NCBI GenBank assembly: GCA_049325095.1
Contig: JBMOPO010000053.1
Location: 62,001-126,000, forward strand
DNA: 64,000 nucleotides
Direction: 5' to 3'
From: JAGPUQ01 sp049325095
GTDB lineage: Bacteria; Pseudomonadota; Gammaproteobacteria; Pseudomonadales; Porticoccaceae
Position numbers and translations under genes: made by a program. This document shows, piece by piece, positions 8,368 through 17,075 of the stretch. Position 1 is the stretch's first letter. Each line of letters opens with the position of its first letter. The notes below the pieces were generated by a model. That model had not been told where the DNA came from. It ran no database searches and saw only the letters and a program-made list of their open reading frames with translations.

Positions 8368-9264
8368 TCAGCGGTCGTCACGATATCCCAGGCTGCGCAG
8401 CGCGCGCTCGTCATCCGACCAGCCGCTCTTGACCTTGACCCAGAGGCGCAGCATCACCCGCCTGCCCAGCAATGCCTCGATGTCGTGGCGCGCCTGCTCG
8501 CCGACTTTCTTGATCCGCTGGCCGGCGTCGCCGATGATGATCTTCTTCTGTCCCTCGCGCTCCACCAAAATCAGCGCGGCAATGTGGCAGATGCAGGGTG
8601 CGTCGCGAAATTCCTCGATCTCGATGGTGGTGCAGTAGGGAAGCTCCGCGCCCAACTGGCGGGTGATTTTCTCGCGCACGATCTCCGCGACCAGAAACCG
8701 CTCGCTGCGATCCGTGTACAGGTCTTCGGCAAAGTGGAACTCGCCGACCGGCATGTGCGAGCGGACCACTGCCTCCAGCTGGGGGAGATTCCTGCCGCTC
8801 AGCGCGGACACCGGCAGGTACTGGGCATCGGGGAGCACCGCGGCCAGTTCGGCAATCCGCGGCAGCAGTGCCTCCGGGTCGGCCAGCCGGTCGATCTTGT
8901 TGAGTACCACCACCACGGGCGCACGGGCCTTGCGCACCTGCTCGGCGATCGCGGCATCGGCGGCGGTCCAGACATCACGGTCGACCACGAACAGAATCAC
9001 GTCCACATCGCGCATCGCCGAGAGGGCCGTGCGCCGCAGATAACGGCCCAGGGCATGCCCCGAGCGGTCATTGATTCCCGGCGTGTCGACGAACAGCATC
9101 TGGCAGTCCGCGTCGGTCTTGATCCCGAGAATGTTGTGCCTGGTGGTCTGCGGCTTGCGGGAGGTGATGCTGAGCTTGTGGCCGAGCAGATGGTTGAGCA
9201 GGGTGGACTTGCCGACATTCGGCCGCCCGACGATGGCGGCATAACCGCAGTGCCTGGGGTTCAC
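8368..9264 (-). CDS. era: GTPase Era
   Basis: 298 residues; ribosome-associated GTPase needed for 16S rRNA maturation and 30S assembly. G1 is GRPNVGKST, G2 region TTRHNILGIKT, G3 DTPGI, and G4 NKID. The C-terminal KH domain contains the EEFRDAPCICHIAALILVER region and IKKVGEQARHDIE. The start is taken as GTG at 9264, whose GTGA overlaps the rnc stop codon. The length then agrees with E. coli Era (301). Confidence 0.96.
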   Translation of the reverse strand: MNPRHCGYAAIVGRPNVGKSTLLNHLLGHKLSITSRKPQTTRHNILGIKTDADCQMLFVDTPGINDRSGHALGRYLRRTALSAMRDVDVILFVVDRDVWTAADAAIAEQVRKARAPVVVVLNKIDRLADPEALLPRIAELAAVLPDAQYLPVSALSGRNLPQLEAVVRSHMPVGEFHFAEDLYTDRSERFLVAEIVREKITRQLGAELPYCTTIEIEEFRDAPCICHIAALILVEREGQKKIIIGDAGQRIKKVGEQARHDIEALLGRRVMLRLWVKVKSGWSDDERALRSLGYRDDR

Positions 9265-9965
9265 GACGGCGACTCCTGGGCGAGGCGCTCGAGGACCCGG
9301 GCTGCGGCGCACTTCTCCGCCTCGCGGCGGCTGCTGCCGCTGCCGAGCACCGGATCCGGGAGCAGCGACAGCGAGCAGGAGACCTCGAAGCGCCGCGCAT
9401 GATCCGGGCCGGAGGTGTTGACCACCGAGTACACCGGCAGCGGCTCGCCGCGCGCCTGCAGATATTCCTGCAGCCGGGTTTTGTCATCGCGATCGGCCGG
9501 CGCGGCCAGCGCGGCTTCCAGGGAACCGGCGAACCAGCGCTCGACACAGCCGCGGCAGGCCGCGGCACCGCCATCGAGCCAGATCGCGCCCAGGATCGCC
9601 TCCAGGGTTCCGGCCAGGATGGTCCTGCGCGCCGCACCGCCGTCGCGCCGCTCGCCCCGGCCCAGCCGCAACCGGCCGGGGACGCCCAGCTCCGCGGCGA
9701 TCCCAGCCAGGCAGACCCCGCTCACCAGCGCGGCGCGCAGCCGGGTCAATTCACCTTCCGAGTATTCCGGAAAGCGGCGATAGAGCCATTCGGCCACCAG
9801 CAATCCCAGGACCGCATCGCCGAGAAATTCGAGGCGCTCGTTGTTGGGGACGCCGCAGCTGCGATGGGTCAACGCGAGTCCGAGCAAGGCGGCATCCGCA
9901 AACTCGTAACCACCGAAGCGGCGAGCCTCCCGGTCGGTTTCAACCACCACGGCAGTGCGTGTCAA
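9261..9965 (-). CDS. rnc: Ribonuclease III
   Basis: 234 residues. The endonuclease signature NERLEFLGDAVLGL is near residues 41-54, with the second acidic site in LAGTLEAILGAIWLDGG. The double-stranded-RNA-binding domain occupies about 158-228 and ends in AEKCAAARVLERL. Processes rRNA precursors and structured mRNAs. The predicted start is TTG at 9965, overlapping the DUF4845 stop (TTGA). A rare start plus coupling would hold expression to that of the upstream gene. The order lepB-DUF4845-rnc-era-recO is classical. Confidence 0.95.
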   Translation of the reverse strand: MTRTAVVVETDREARRFGGYEFADAALLGLALTHRSCGVPNNERLEFLGDAVLGLLVAEWLYRRFPEYSEGELTRLRAALVSGVCLAGIAAELGVPGRLRLGRGERRDGGAARRTILAGTLEAILGAIWLDGGAAACRGCVERWFAGSLEAALAAPADRDDKTRLQEYLQARGEPLPVYSVVNTSGPDHARRFEVSCSLSLLPDPVLGSGSSRREAEKCAAARVLERLAQESPS

Positions 9966-10336
9966 TCGCGGGAACTGTCATAGACGTTGTGGAATTTCGC
10001 CACCGCATCGACATTGCCCAGCAGCGGCACTCTGCGCTCGTAGTCGAGCACCACCAGGATCTTCTCGGCGGTGCGCTCGATCCGGACCTGCTTGAGATCG
10101 ATGCTGTCGACATTGTTGATCACGAATTGCTTGTAGAGCTTCTGGCGGATGCCCTGGTCGGAGAGCGCCCGCACATCCCCATCCTCTCCCAGCATCTTGA
10201 ACGACTGCGCGACCGTGTAGTTGTCGAGATAGAGCGGGCCCAGGCGAAACAACACCGTCAGGCAAAAGCCGACGGCCAGCAGGGCAAACAGAAAGCCGAG
10301 CAGCGTGAGACCACTTTCCCTGCCAATGTTCTCCAT
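9962..10336 (-). CDS. DUF4845 membrane-anchored protein
   Basis: 124 residues. It starts MENIGRESGLTLLGFLFALL, a pilin-like or single-pass N-terminal membrane segment (about 8-31), followed by a soluble domain of about 90 residues. It is placed between lepB and rnc, exactly where DUF4845 proteins sit in Pseudomonas and Chromatiales. Function unknown; a periplasmic orientation is inferred. It is 18 bases from lepB and overlaps rnc by 4. Confidence 0.85.
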   Translation of the reverse strand: MENIGRESGLTLLGFLFALLAVGFCLTVLFRLGPLYLDNYTVAQSFKMLGEDGDVRALSDQGIRQKLYKQFVINNVDSIDLKQVRIERTAEKILVVLDYERRVPLLGNVDAVAKFHNVYDSSRD

Positions 10337-10354
10337 AGCGGATCCTCTGCGGGT

Positions 10355-11113
10355 TTACCGGATTCTGCCAACCCGCTCGAAACTCGGCAAGCTGAAGAAA
10401 TCGTCCCAGTGCATCCACACCAGAAAAGCCTTGCCGACGATGTTCTGCTCCGGCACCGGGCCCCAGGCGCGACTGTCGAAACTGTTGTCCCTGTTGTCGC
10501 CCATCACGAAATAGTGGCCGGTCGGCACCACGGTGTGAAAATTGATGCCGTACTCGCCGGCTCTGCGGCGCTGGCGAACCAGGTGCCGGACGTCGCCGAG
10601 TTGCTCCCACATCACCTGAAACCCGCGCTCCAGATCCAGGTAGTCGAGCGCGGTCGGCTCCTGGGGGATCGGCTCGCCGTTGATGTAGAGCAGGTTGTTC
10701 ATCACCCGGATGTCGTCGCCGGGCAGGCCGACCACCCGCTTGATGAAGTAGCGCCGGTCACCCGGCGGGAAAAACACCATGACATCGCCGCGCTGCGGCG
10801 CGCCCACTTCCACCACCTTGGCGCCGGTCACCGGCAGTCGCAGACCATAGGCGTACTTGTTGACCAGGATGAAATCGCCCACCTCCAGCGTCGGGATCAT
10901 GGAGCCGGACGGAATCTGGAAGGGCTCGACCAGGAACGAGCGCAGCATCAACACCGCAAACAGCACCGGGAAGAAAGGGGCGATGGCGTCGACGTACCAG
11001 ACCCGCCGCCCGTCGAGCTCCCGCCGGCGCCGCAATGCCAGTCGATCCACCAGCCAGGCGATCCCGGTGACCGCGGTCAACACCACCAGAATCAGCGGAA
11101 AATCCAGATTCAT
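10355..11113 (-). CDS. lepB: Signal peptidase I
   Basis: 252 residues. Two N-terminal membrane segments (about 5-24 and 45-62) precede the periplasmic catalytic domain. The nucleophile is Ser71 in IPSGSMIPTLEVGDF and the general base is Lys125 in RRYFIKRVVGLPGDD. The C-terminal GDNRDNSFDSRAWGPVP box is intact. It cleaves signal peptides of exported proteins at the periplasmic face. It lies 12 bases after lepA, a conserved pairing. Confidence 0.96.
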   Translation of the reverse strand: MNLDFPLILVVLTAVTGIAWLVDRLALRRRRELDGRRVWYVDAIAPFFPVLFAVLMLRSFLVEPFQIPSGSMIPTLEVGDFILVNKYAYGLRLPVTGAKVVEVGAPQRGDVMVFFPPGDRRYFIKRVVGLPGDDIRVMNNLLYINGEPIPQEPTALDYLDLERGFQVMWEQLGDVRHLVRQRRRAGEYGINFHTVVPTGHYFVMGDNRDNSFDSRAWGPVPEQNIVGKAFLVWMHWDDFFSLPSFERVGRIR

Positions 11114-11125
11114 CGCGCGCGATCC

Positions 11126-12928
11126 TCAACCATCCGTCTTGAGCACCGCCAGAAAGGCTTCCTGGGGAATCTCGACTCTGCCCAACTGTTTCATGCGCCG
11201 CTTGCCGGCCTTCTGTTTTTCGAGCAGTTTCTTTTTTCGCGTGACATCCCCGCCATAACACTTGGCGGTCACGTTCTTGCGCAGCGCCTTGACCGTGGTG
11301 CGCGCGATCACGTGCCCGCCCAACGCCGCCTGAATCGCGACATCGAACATCTGCCGCGGGATCAGCTCCTTCATGCGCTCGGTGAGCAGGCGGCCCTTGC
11401 TCTGCGCCTGATCGCGGTGGACGATGGCCGCCAGGGCATCGACCCGCTCGCCGTTGATGAGAATGTCCAGGCGCACCAGGGGCGCCGCGGCGAACCGCCG
11501 GAAGTGATAGTCGAGCGAGGCGAAGCCCCGACTCACCGACTTGAGCCGGTCGAAGAAATCCATCACCACTTCACTCATCGGCAGTTCGTAGGTCAACGCG
11601 ACCTGTTTGCCCACGTAGCGCAGGTCGCGCTGGACGCCGCGCTTTTCCACGCACAGGCCCAGGACATTGCCCAGATACTCCTGAGGCACCAGGATATTGA
11701 CCTCGCAGATCGGCTCGCGCATTTCCGCGATCCGCGCCGGGCTCGGCAGCGAGGACGGGTTGGAGTAGTGGCCGACTTCGCCGTCGGTGGTGACCACCTC
11801 GTATTGGACGGTGGGCGCGGTGGTGATCAGGTCGAGGCCATACTCCCGCTCCAGCCGCTCCTGGACGATTTCCATGTGCAGCATGCCCAGGAAACCGCAG
11901 CGGAACCCGAAACCCAGCGCGTCGGAGGTCTCCGGCTCGTAAAACAGCGAGGCGTCGTTGAGGGTCAGCTTTTCCAGCGCCACCCGAAAGGCCTCGAAGT
12001 CATCGGAATTCACCGGAAACAACCCGGCGTACACCTGGGGATGGGCGCGCTGAAATCCGGGCAGCGCCGCCACCCGATCGGCATCCTGGGCGGCGACCAG
12101 GGTATCGCCGACCGGAGCGCCGTGGATATCCTTGATGCCCGCGGCCACGAACCCGACCTCACCGGCGCCCAGCGACCCGGTTTCGAGCCGCTTGGGGGTG
12201 AAGATGCCGATGGCATCGACGCCGTGGATCTTGCCGGTGGTCTTGACCAGCACCCGGTCCCTGGTCCTGAGAACGCCCTGCTTGACCCGCACCAGCGATA
12301 CCACGCCGAGATAGTTGTCGAACCAGGAGTCGATGATCAGCCCCTGGAAGGGGGCGTTGCGATCGCCGGTCGGCGGCGGTACCCGGGCGACCAACTGCTC
12401 CAATACCTGGTCGATGTTCTCCCCGGTCTTGGCGCTGCAGCGCACCGCGTCGGCGGCCTCGATGCCGATGATCTCCTCGATCTCCTCCACCACCCGCTCC
12501 GGGTCGGCCTGCGGCAGGTCGATCTTGTTCAGCACCGGGATCACCTCCAGCCCCTGAGCGATCGCGGTATAGCAGTTGGCGACCGACTGCGCCTCCACGC
12601 CCTGGGCCGCATCGACCACCAACAGTGCGCCCTCGCAGGCCGCCAGCGATCGGGACACTTCGTAGGAAAAGTCGACGTGGCCCGGCGTATCGATGAAGTT
12701 GAGCTGATAGATTTCGCCGTCGGCCGCGCGGTAGTTCAAGGTGACGCTCTGCGCCTTGATGGTGATCCCGCGCTCGCGCTCGATATCCATCGAATCGAGC
12801 ACCTGCTCGGCCATCTCCCGCTCGCTCAATCCGCCACACATCTGGATGAAGCGGTCGGCGAGCGTGGACTTGCCGTGATCGATGTGCGCGATGATGGAAA
12901 AGTTGCGTATGTGGTCGGGATCGGGCAC
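11126..12928 (-). CDS. lepA: Elongation factor 4 (LepA)
   Basis: 600 residues; translational GTPase that back-translocates or helps initiation on ribosomes under stress. G1 is AHIDHGKSTL, G3 DTPGHVDF, and G4 NKIDLP. The C-terminal LepA-specific domain contains the family's VTAKCYGGDVTRKKKLLEKQ stretch near residues 555-575. The start is GTG at 12928. There is a 159-base gap to degP upstream, so a separate promoter is possible. Confidence 0.97.
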   Translation of the reverse strand: MPDPDHIRNFSIIAHIDHGKSTLADRFIQMCGGLSEREMAEQVLDSMDIERERGITIKAQSVTLNYRAADGEIYQLNFIDTPGHVDFSYEVSRSLAACEGALLVVDAAQGVEAQSVANCYTAIAQGLEVIPVLNKIDLPQADPERVVEEIEEIIGIEAADAVRCSAKTGENIDQVLEQLVARVPPPTGDRNAPFQGLIIDSWFDNYLGVVSLVRVKQGVLRTRDRVLVKTTGKIHGVDAIGIFTPKRLETGSLGAGEVGFVAAGIKDIHGAPVGDTLVAAQDADRVAALPGFQRAHPQVYAGLFPVNSDDFEAFRVALEKLTLNDASLFYEPETSDALGFGFRCGFLGMLHMEIVQERLEREYGLDLITTAPTVQYEVVTTDGEVGHYSNPSSLPSPARIAEMREPICEVNILVPQEYLGNVLGLCVEKRGVQRDLRYVGKQVALTYELPMSEVVMDFFDRLKSVSRGFASLDYHFRRFAAAPLVRLDILINGERVDALAAIVHRDQAQSKGRLLTERMKELIPRQMFDVAIQAALGGHVIARTTVKALRKNVTAKCYGGDVTRKKKLLEKQKAGKRRMKQLGRVEIPQEAFLAVLKTDG

Positions 12929-13087
12929 TGGCTGGGCTCGAAAAACGGCGCGGGCGGGGGGGGCAAAATCTGGCGGCGAGTCTAGCCTATTTGGCCCGGT
13001 GCCGCCATCGCGACTCCCGGGCGCAACCCCGATCCCGACACTGGTTTTCCCGCCGTGGCCGGCACGCCGAGGCCCGCCGCGAACCCG

Positions 13088-14473
13088 CTATTCGAGTTCG
13101 ATGGTGCTGAAGATCGAACGGCCGCGGCGAAAGAAGCGCAACGCAATCGGCGTATCGGCCGGCAGATCGCCGACTACCCGATCGTAGTCGCTGAGATCGT
13201 TGATCGCGTTATAGCCCAGCTGCACGATCACATCGCCGGCCTGGAGGCCGGCCGCCTCGGCCGGGGAGTCCGGGTAGACCTCGCTGACCTGGACGCCGCC
13301 GGCCAGACGCCAGTTGGTCCGCGTCCGCTCGTCCAGCTCCACCACTTCGACGCCCAGCCGATCGCCAGCGGCATTCCCCGCGGCGGCCTGGTCGTCATCC
13401 GGACGGCTGCCGACCACGATTTCGAGCCGCTTGCGCCCCCCCTTGCGAATGATCTCCGCGGTGGTTTCCTGCCCGGGCTTCATCAGGCCCACGGCGTGGG
13501 GGAGATCGCTGGCATCGACGACCGGCTTGCCGGAAAACCCGACCACGACATCGCCCGGCTCGAGCCCCGCCTTGGCCGCCGGACTGTCCGGTTCGACCTG
13601 CGCGATCAGCGCCCCCTGCGGCTTGTCCAGGCCCAGGGACTCGGCCAGCGCCCGATCGACATCCTGGATGTACACGCCCAGCCAGCCGCGCTCGACCCGA
13701 CCATGCTCCTTGAGCTGGGCCACCACCTCGCCGACCACCTGCGCGGGAATCGAGAACGACAACCCGATCGAGCCGCCGGAGCGGGTGAAAATCTGGGAAT
13801 TGACGCCCACCACCTCGCCCCGGAGGTTGAACAGCGGCCCGCCGGAGTTGCCCGGGTTGATGGCCACGTCGGTTTGAATGAAGGGCACATAGTCCTCGCC
13901 GCGCTCGGTGGGGATGCTGCGGCCGATGGCGCTGACGATCCCGGCGCTGGCCGAGTAGTCGAGCCCGAACGGCGAGCCGATCGCCACCACCCATTCGCCC
14001 ACCCGCAAATTGTCCTCCGCGGCCAGTTTGGCCGCAGGCAGCCCCTTGGCGTCGATCTTGAGCAGCGCCAGGTCGGACCGCGGATCCGTGCCGACGATTT
14101 CGGCGTCGTATTCGCGGCGATCGATGAGGCGGACCCGGATCTGTTCCGCACCCTCCACCACATGGTTGTTGGTCACGATGTAGCCGTCCTCGGAAATCAC
14201 GAACCCCGAGCCCATGGACTGCATCCGCCGCTCCCGTTCGGGACCCGGCCGCTGGCCGAAAAAGTCGCGAAAGATATCCGGAACATCCGGCGGCAGACTC
14301 GGCGGACGCCGGGCAGTGACCCGCTGTTCGGTATTGATCTTCACCACCGTCGGCGAATTCTCCTCGATCAGCTGGGTGAAGTCCGGCAGTCCGGCCGCCG
14401 CCGCGCGAACGCAGAACAGCACTGATGTCATCAACAACCCGATCAAGGCCCCGGGCCGCCCGCAGTTGGTCAT
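13088..14473 (-). CDS. DegP/MucD-type periplasmic serine protease (Do family)
   Basis: 461 residues: signal peptide (about 1-27, ending AAAAG), trypsin-like protease domain, and two PDZ domains (about 245-340 and 360-455). The catalytic triad is His104 (TNNHVV), Asp134 (RSDLALL) and Ser210 (NPGNSGGPL). It degrades or refolds misfolded envelope proteins. It is the last gene of the rpoE-rseA-rseB cluster, the mucD position of Pseudomonas, and so is very likely part of the sigma-E response. A good ribosome binding site (GAGGAAACC) precedes the ATG. Confidence 0.94.
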   Translation of the reverse strand: MTNCGRPGALIGLLMTSVLFCVRAAAAGLPDFTQLIEENSPTVVKINTEQRVTARRPPSLPPDVPDIFRDFFGQRPGPERERRMQSMGSGFVISEDGYIVTNNHVVEGAEQIRVRLIDRREYDAEIVGTDPRSDLALLKIDAKGLPAAKLAAEDNLRVGEWVVAIGSPFGLDYSASAGIVSAIGRSIPTERGEDYVPFIQTDVAINPGNSGGPLFNLRGEVVGVNSQIFTRSGGSIGLSFSIPAQVVGEVVAQLKEHGRVERGWLGVYIQDVDRALAESLGLDKPQGALIAQVEPDSPAAKAGLEPGDVVVGFSGKPVVDASDLPHAVGLMKPGQETTAEIIRKGGRKRLEIVVGSRPDDDQAAAGNAAGDRLGVEVVELDERTRTNWRLAGGVQVSEVYPDSPAEAAGLQAGDVIVQLGYNAINDLSDYDRVVGDLPADTPIALRFFRRGRSIFSTIELE

Positions 14474-14491
14474 GGTTTCCTCGCTGTCAAG

Positions 14492-15523
14492 TCAGGGTTG
14501 GCGCGGCCGGTTTCCGTCCGCGGCTGCGGCGGCCGGCAGCGGTTGCGCTCCGCCCAGCGCCACGCCGGCCGCAATCCTACGCGCAGTCAGCAGCGGGAGC
14601 TCGCCCACCACACAGACAGCATAGCCGCGCTCGCCCACGCCGTGGGTCAGAAAGGCCGCGGTCGGGCCGCGGCGCGCCTCCACCCGGACGCCGGATCCGG
14701 ACGTGGGATCGATGAATATCGAAAAGGAACTGAAGCCATCACTGTAGTGGAGCTGCCGCACCCCGTCGGCGAAAACCCGGGGCGGGCCCGACAGCTCAAA
14801 CCCGGGTGGCACCCAGGCCACCTCCACGGGGACCAGCGCCGCATCCCGCCCCGGGTCGGAACAGGGCGGGTTGGCTACCACCAGATGTCGACTGAAGCGG
14901 GGCTCCAGCTCGGCCTCGTCGATCACCGCGCCGATGGTTATGGAGGTGAACTGAAAGCGCTCGACCAGATTGCCCTCGCCATCGAACACCTGGTCCTGGA
15001 GCAGCAGGCCGGTGGCCTGGTCCAGGCCGAGCAAGTGGCCGTACCGGAAGGCATCCCGCGGCTGCAGATGCAGCTGGCGGACCCGCCGGCCGGCGACCCG
15101 CCCATCCTCCCGCAGGGAAACCAGATAGTGCTCCACGCCCCCGGGCTCCCGCCCCGCAAGATCCGCGGCCTTCACTGCCGAGGGGGTGCGGTCGCACTCC
15201 GCGCGGTCATAGGCGCGGCGGATGACCTCCTGGGGAGGGCCATCGAGATATTCCAGGCGCTCCCACTGCCGGCCGTCGCGCACCGCCCGCACGATCCGCA
15301 AAGTGGTCAGGGTGCCGGCCTGTTCGTAGGTGGCCACGCCGCGATAGCTCAGCGTATCGGCGGCAACGGCCATGCGCAGCAGCGCCTGGCGGACGGAGTC
15401 GACCGACTCCAGGGACAGGGCCGGCTGGGCCGCCGCGAGCCCGAGCAGCAACGCCAGCAACCGCGTCGTCTGCCGGGCGCGCTGGGCAGGCGAGCCCGGT
15501 ATCGCCTCGATCACCGTCGACAC
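14492..15523 (-). CDS. rseB: RseB/MucB, periplasmic regulator of the anti-sigma factor
   Basis: About 343 residues. A signal-like hydrophobic stretch (LLALLLGLAAAQPALS) precedes a MucB/RseB fold with the YRGVATYEQ and LRIVRAVRDGRQWERLEYLDG blocks. RseB binds the periplasmic part of RseA and senses lipopolysaccharide and lipoprotein stress. The start is unclear: no in-frame ATG lies in the right place, and GTG at 15523 gives a plausible signal peptide. It sits between rseA and degP. The mucC/rseC gene often found after rseB is absent. Confidence 0.85.
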   Translation of the reverse strand: MSTVIEAIPGSPAQRARQTTRLLALLLGLAAAQPALSLESVDSVRQALLRMAVAADTLSYRGVATYEQAGTLTTLRIVRAVRDGRQWERLEYLDGPPQEVIRRAYDRAECDRTPSAVKAADLAGREPGGVEHYLVSLREDGRVAGRRVRQLHLQPRDAFRYGHLLGLDQATGLLLQDQVFDGEGNLVERFQFTSITIGAVIDEAELEPRFSRHLVVANPPCSDPGRDAALVPVEVAWVPPGFELSGPPRVFADGVRQLHYSDGFSSFSIFIDPTSGSGVRVEARRGPTAAFLTHGVGERGYAVCVVGELPLLTARRIAAGVALGGAQPLPAAAAADGNRPRQP

Positions 15524-15581
15524 ATAAAACCCCGGGCGCACGCCGCACGGCCGGACCCGGCCGCTCGCCGTGCTCCCCTCA

Positions 15582-16229
15582 TCAGGGCTCCTCCACCCGC
15601 CGCGGCGCCCGCGCAAAGGGCGCCAGGCCCCGGTTGTCCCCGACTGCGGCCTCCGCGTGGCGCAGCATCTGCTCTTCGAGATAGGCGCGCACCTGCTGCT
15701 CCTGCGCCGGCGGGAGTCCGGCGGCTTGAGCGCCGTCCGCAACCTCCACGGGCAGTGCGCTGCCATCGACCGCCGACACCACCCGCACCGCCGGAATCTG
15801 ACCGGCATAGGGGCGCTGCGCGACCGGCCGATAGGGCATCTCGTCCACCGCGCGCGGGGCGGCGGTCTGCACCGCGACCTGCTGTTGCCCGGACCCCTCG
15901 AAGGGCAGCCAATGCCGCACCCCCGCGACGGTCAGCACCGCCACCGAAGCGGCGATCGCCGCGCGCCCCACCAAGCCGACGAGGATCCGCGGGCGCGGGG
16001 TGGGCGTGTCGGCCAGGGCGTCGGCGATGCGCGCCGACAGGTCCACCCGGCGGTCTACCGCCTCGCCGCGCAGCGCGCTGGCGGCCAACTGGTAGCGCCG
16101 CCACTTGTCGCGCAATCCGGGCTCCTGCTCCATCAGCGCCAGGATGCGGCGCAGTTCGAACTCCCCGACTTCGCCATCCATCAGGGCGGAAAGATGAGAC
16201 TGGGGTTCGGCGTGAACGTCTTCCTTCAT
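15582..16229 (-). CDS. rseA: RseA/MucA-type anti-sigma-E factor
   Basis: 215 residues. The N-terminal cytoplasmic anti-sigma domain contains SALMDGEVGEFELRRIL and DKWRRYQLAASALRGE. A single transmembrane helix follows at about residues 104-124, then a periplasmic domain of about 90 residues for RseB binding and DegS-type cleavage. ATG at 16229 (MKEDVHAEPQS) is preferred over a TTG three codons upstream. It lies about 100 bases after rpoE on the same strand. Confidence 0.88.
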   Translation of the reverse strand: MKEDVHAEPQSHLSALMDGEVGEFELRRILALMEQEPGLRDKWRRYQLAASALRGEAVDRRVDLSARIADALADTPTPRPRILVGLVGRAAIAASVAVLTVAGVRHWLPFEGSGQQQVAVQTAAPRAVDEMPYRPVAQRPYAGQIPAVRVVSAVDGSALPVEVADGAQAAGLPPAQEQQVRAYLEEQMLRHAEAAVGDNRGLAPFARAPRRVEEP

Positions 16230-16332
16230 GGATCGCAAGGCCTCGTTTGCAAGGGAGAGAAATCACAACCCAGGGGGCGGCGCCGGACCGGCGTGCAGGC
16301 AGTGTGACCCGGCGGGCCGGAGAAAGGTTCCA

Positions 16333-16935
16333 TCATCGCCCCTCCAGCAGCGCACTGACCTTCTGATCGATGGCCTCGCGCGCGCGAAAGATGCGGGAGC
16401 GGACGGTACCCACCGGACAGCCCATCACATTGGCGATGTCCTCATAGCTGAGCCCTTCCAGTTCGCGCAAGGTGATGGCCACCCGCAGATCCTCCGGCAG
16501 GGAGCCGATGGCCGCCTCCACCACGACCCGCAACTCGTCTCCCTGGGCGAGGTTTTCCGGTGTGTCGATATCGATGAGGCCCTGGTTGCCGACGAAATGT
16601 TCCGCATCGTCGAGGTCGACGTCATGGGCGGGTGGTCGCCGGCTGCGGGCGACGAGAAAATTCTTCGCGGTGTTGACGGCGATGCGATACAGCCAGGTGT
16701 AGAACTGGCTGTCGCCGCGAAACTTGCCGAGTGCCCGGTAAGCCTTGATGAAGGCTTCCTGCACCACGTCATCGACCTCGCCATGATCGTTCACGTAGCG
16801 GCTGACGATGGCCCGTACCCGGTGTTGGTATTTCAGCACCAGCAGGTCGAACGCACGCTTGTCGCCCTGCTGCACCCGCCGAACCAGTTTGGTGTCCGAC
16901 GCCGATTCTTTCGGGGCCCTCACATGTTGCTCCAT
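16333..16935 (-). CDS. rpoE: RNA polymerase sigma factor RpoE (sigma-24/AlgU)
   Basis: 200 residues with region 2 (QQGDKRAFDLLVLKYQHRV; VVQEAFIKAYRALGKFRGDS; FYTWLYRIAVNTAKN) and region 4 (LPEDLRVAITLRELEGLSYE; CPVGTVRSRIFRAREAID). These are near-identical to E. coli RpoE and Pseudomonas AlgU. It directs the envelope-stress regulon and is held by RseA. The promoter at 17033-17061 is sigma-70-like and overlaps the nadB promoter region. No clear GGAACTT-type autoregulatory promoter was seen. Confidence 0.97.
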   Translation of the reverse strand: MEQHVRAPKESASDTKLVRRVQQGDKRAFDLLVLKYQHRVRAIVSRYVNDHGEVDDVVQEAFIKAYRALGKFRGDSQFYTWLYRIAVNTAKNFLVARSRRPPAHDVDLDDAEHFVGNQGLIDIDTPENLAQGDELRVVVEAAIGSLPEDLRVAITLRELEGLSYEDIANVMGCPVGTVRSRIFRAREAIDQKVSALLEGR

Positions 16936-17032
16936 AGTCTGGCGGGCGAATCCGGCCGGCGCTTGGGCACCGCCGCCACGGCTTTCAATGGTGCGGCGCG
17001 GCGCCGGGCGGTATTCTGAGGCACCGCCGGCG

Positions 17033-17061
17033 CCTATAGTATCATGCGATCAAAGTATCAA
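17033..17061 (-). promoter_or_regulatory. Predicted rpoE promoter overlapping the nadB promoter
   Basis: Minus strand: -35 TTGATA (17056-17061), 17-bp spacer, -10 TATAGG (17033-17038). The complementary strand reads TATAGT at 17035-17040, a good -10 for nadB although its -35 (near 17012) is poor. The two divergent promoters would therefore share -10 bases. Confidence 0.45.
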
Positions 17062-17075
17062 AACCCGCTCAGCTT

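Noticed and set aside
9959..12985. 1008-codon plus-strand ORF across DUF4845, lepB and lepA
   Set aside because: It is antisense to three clearly conserved genes; long open mirror frames are expected in DNA this rich in G+C, and it has His/Gln/Arg-rich low-complexity content.
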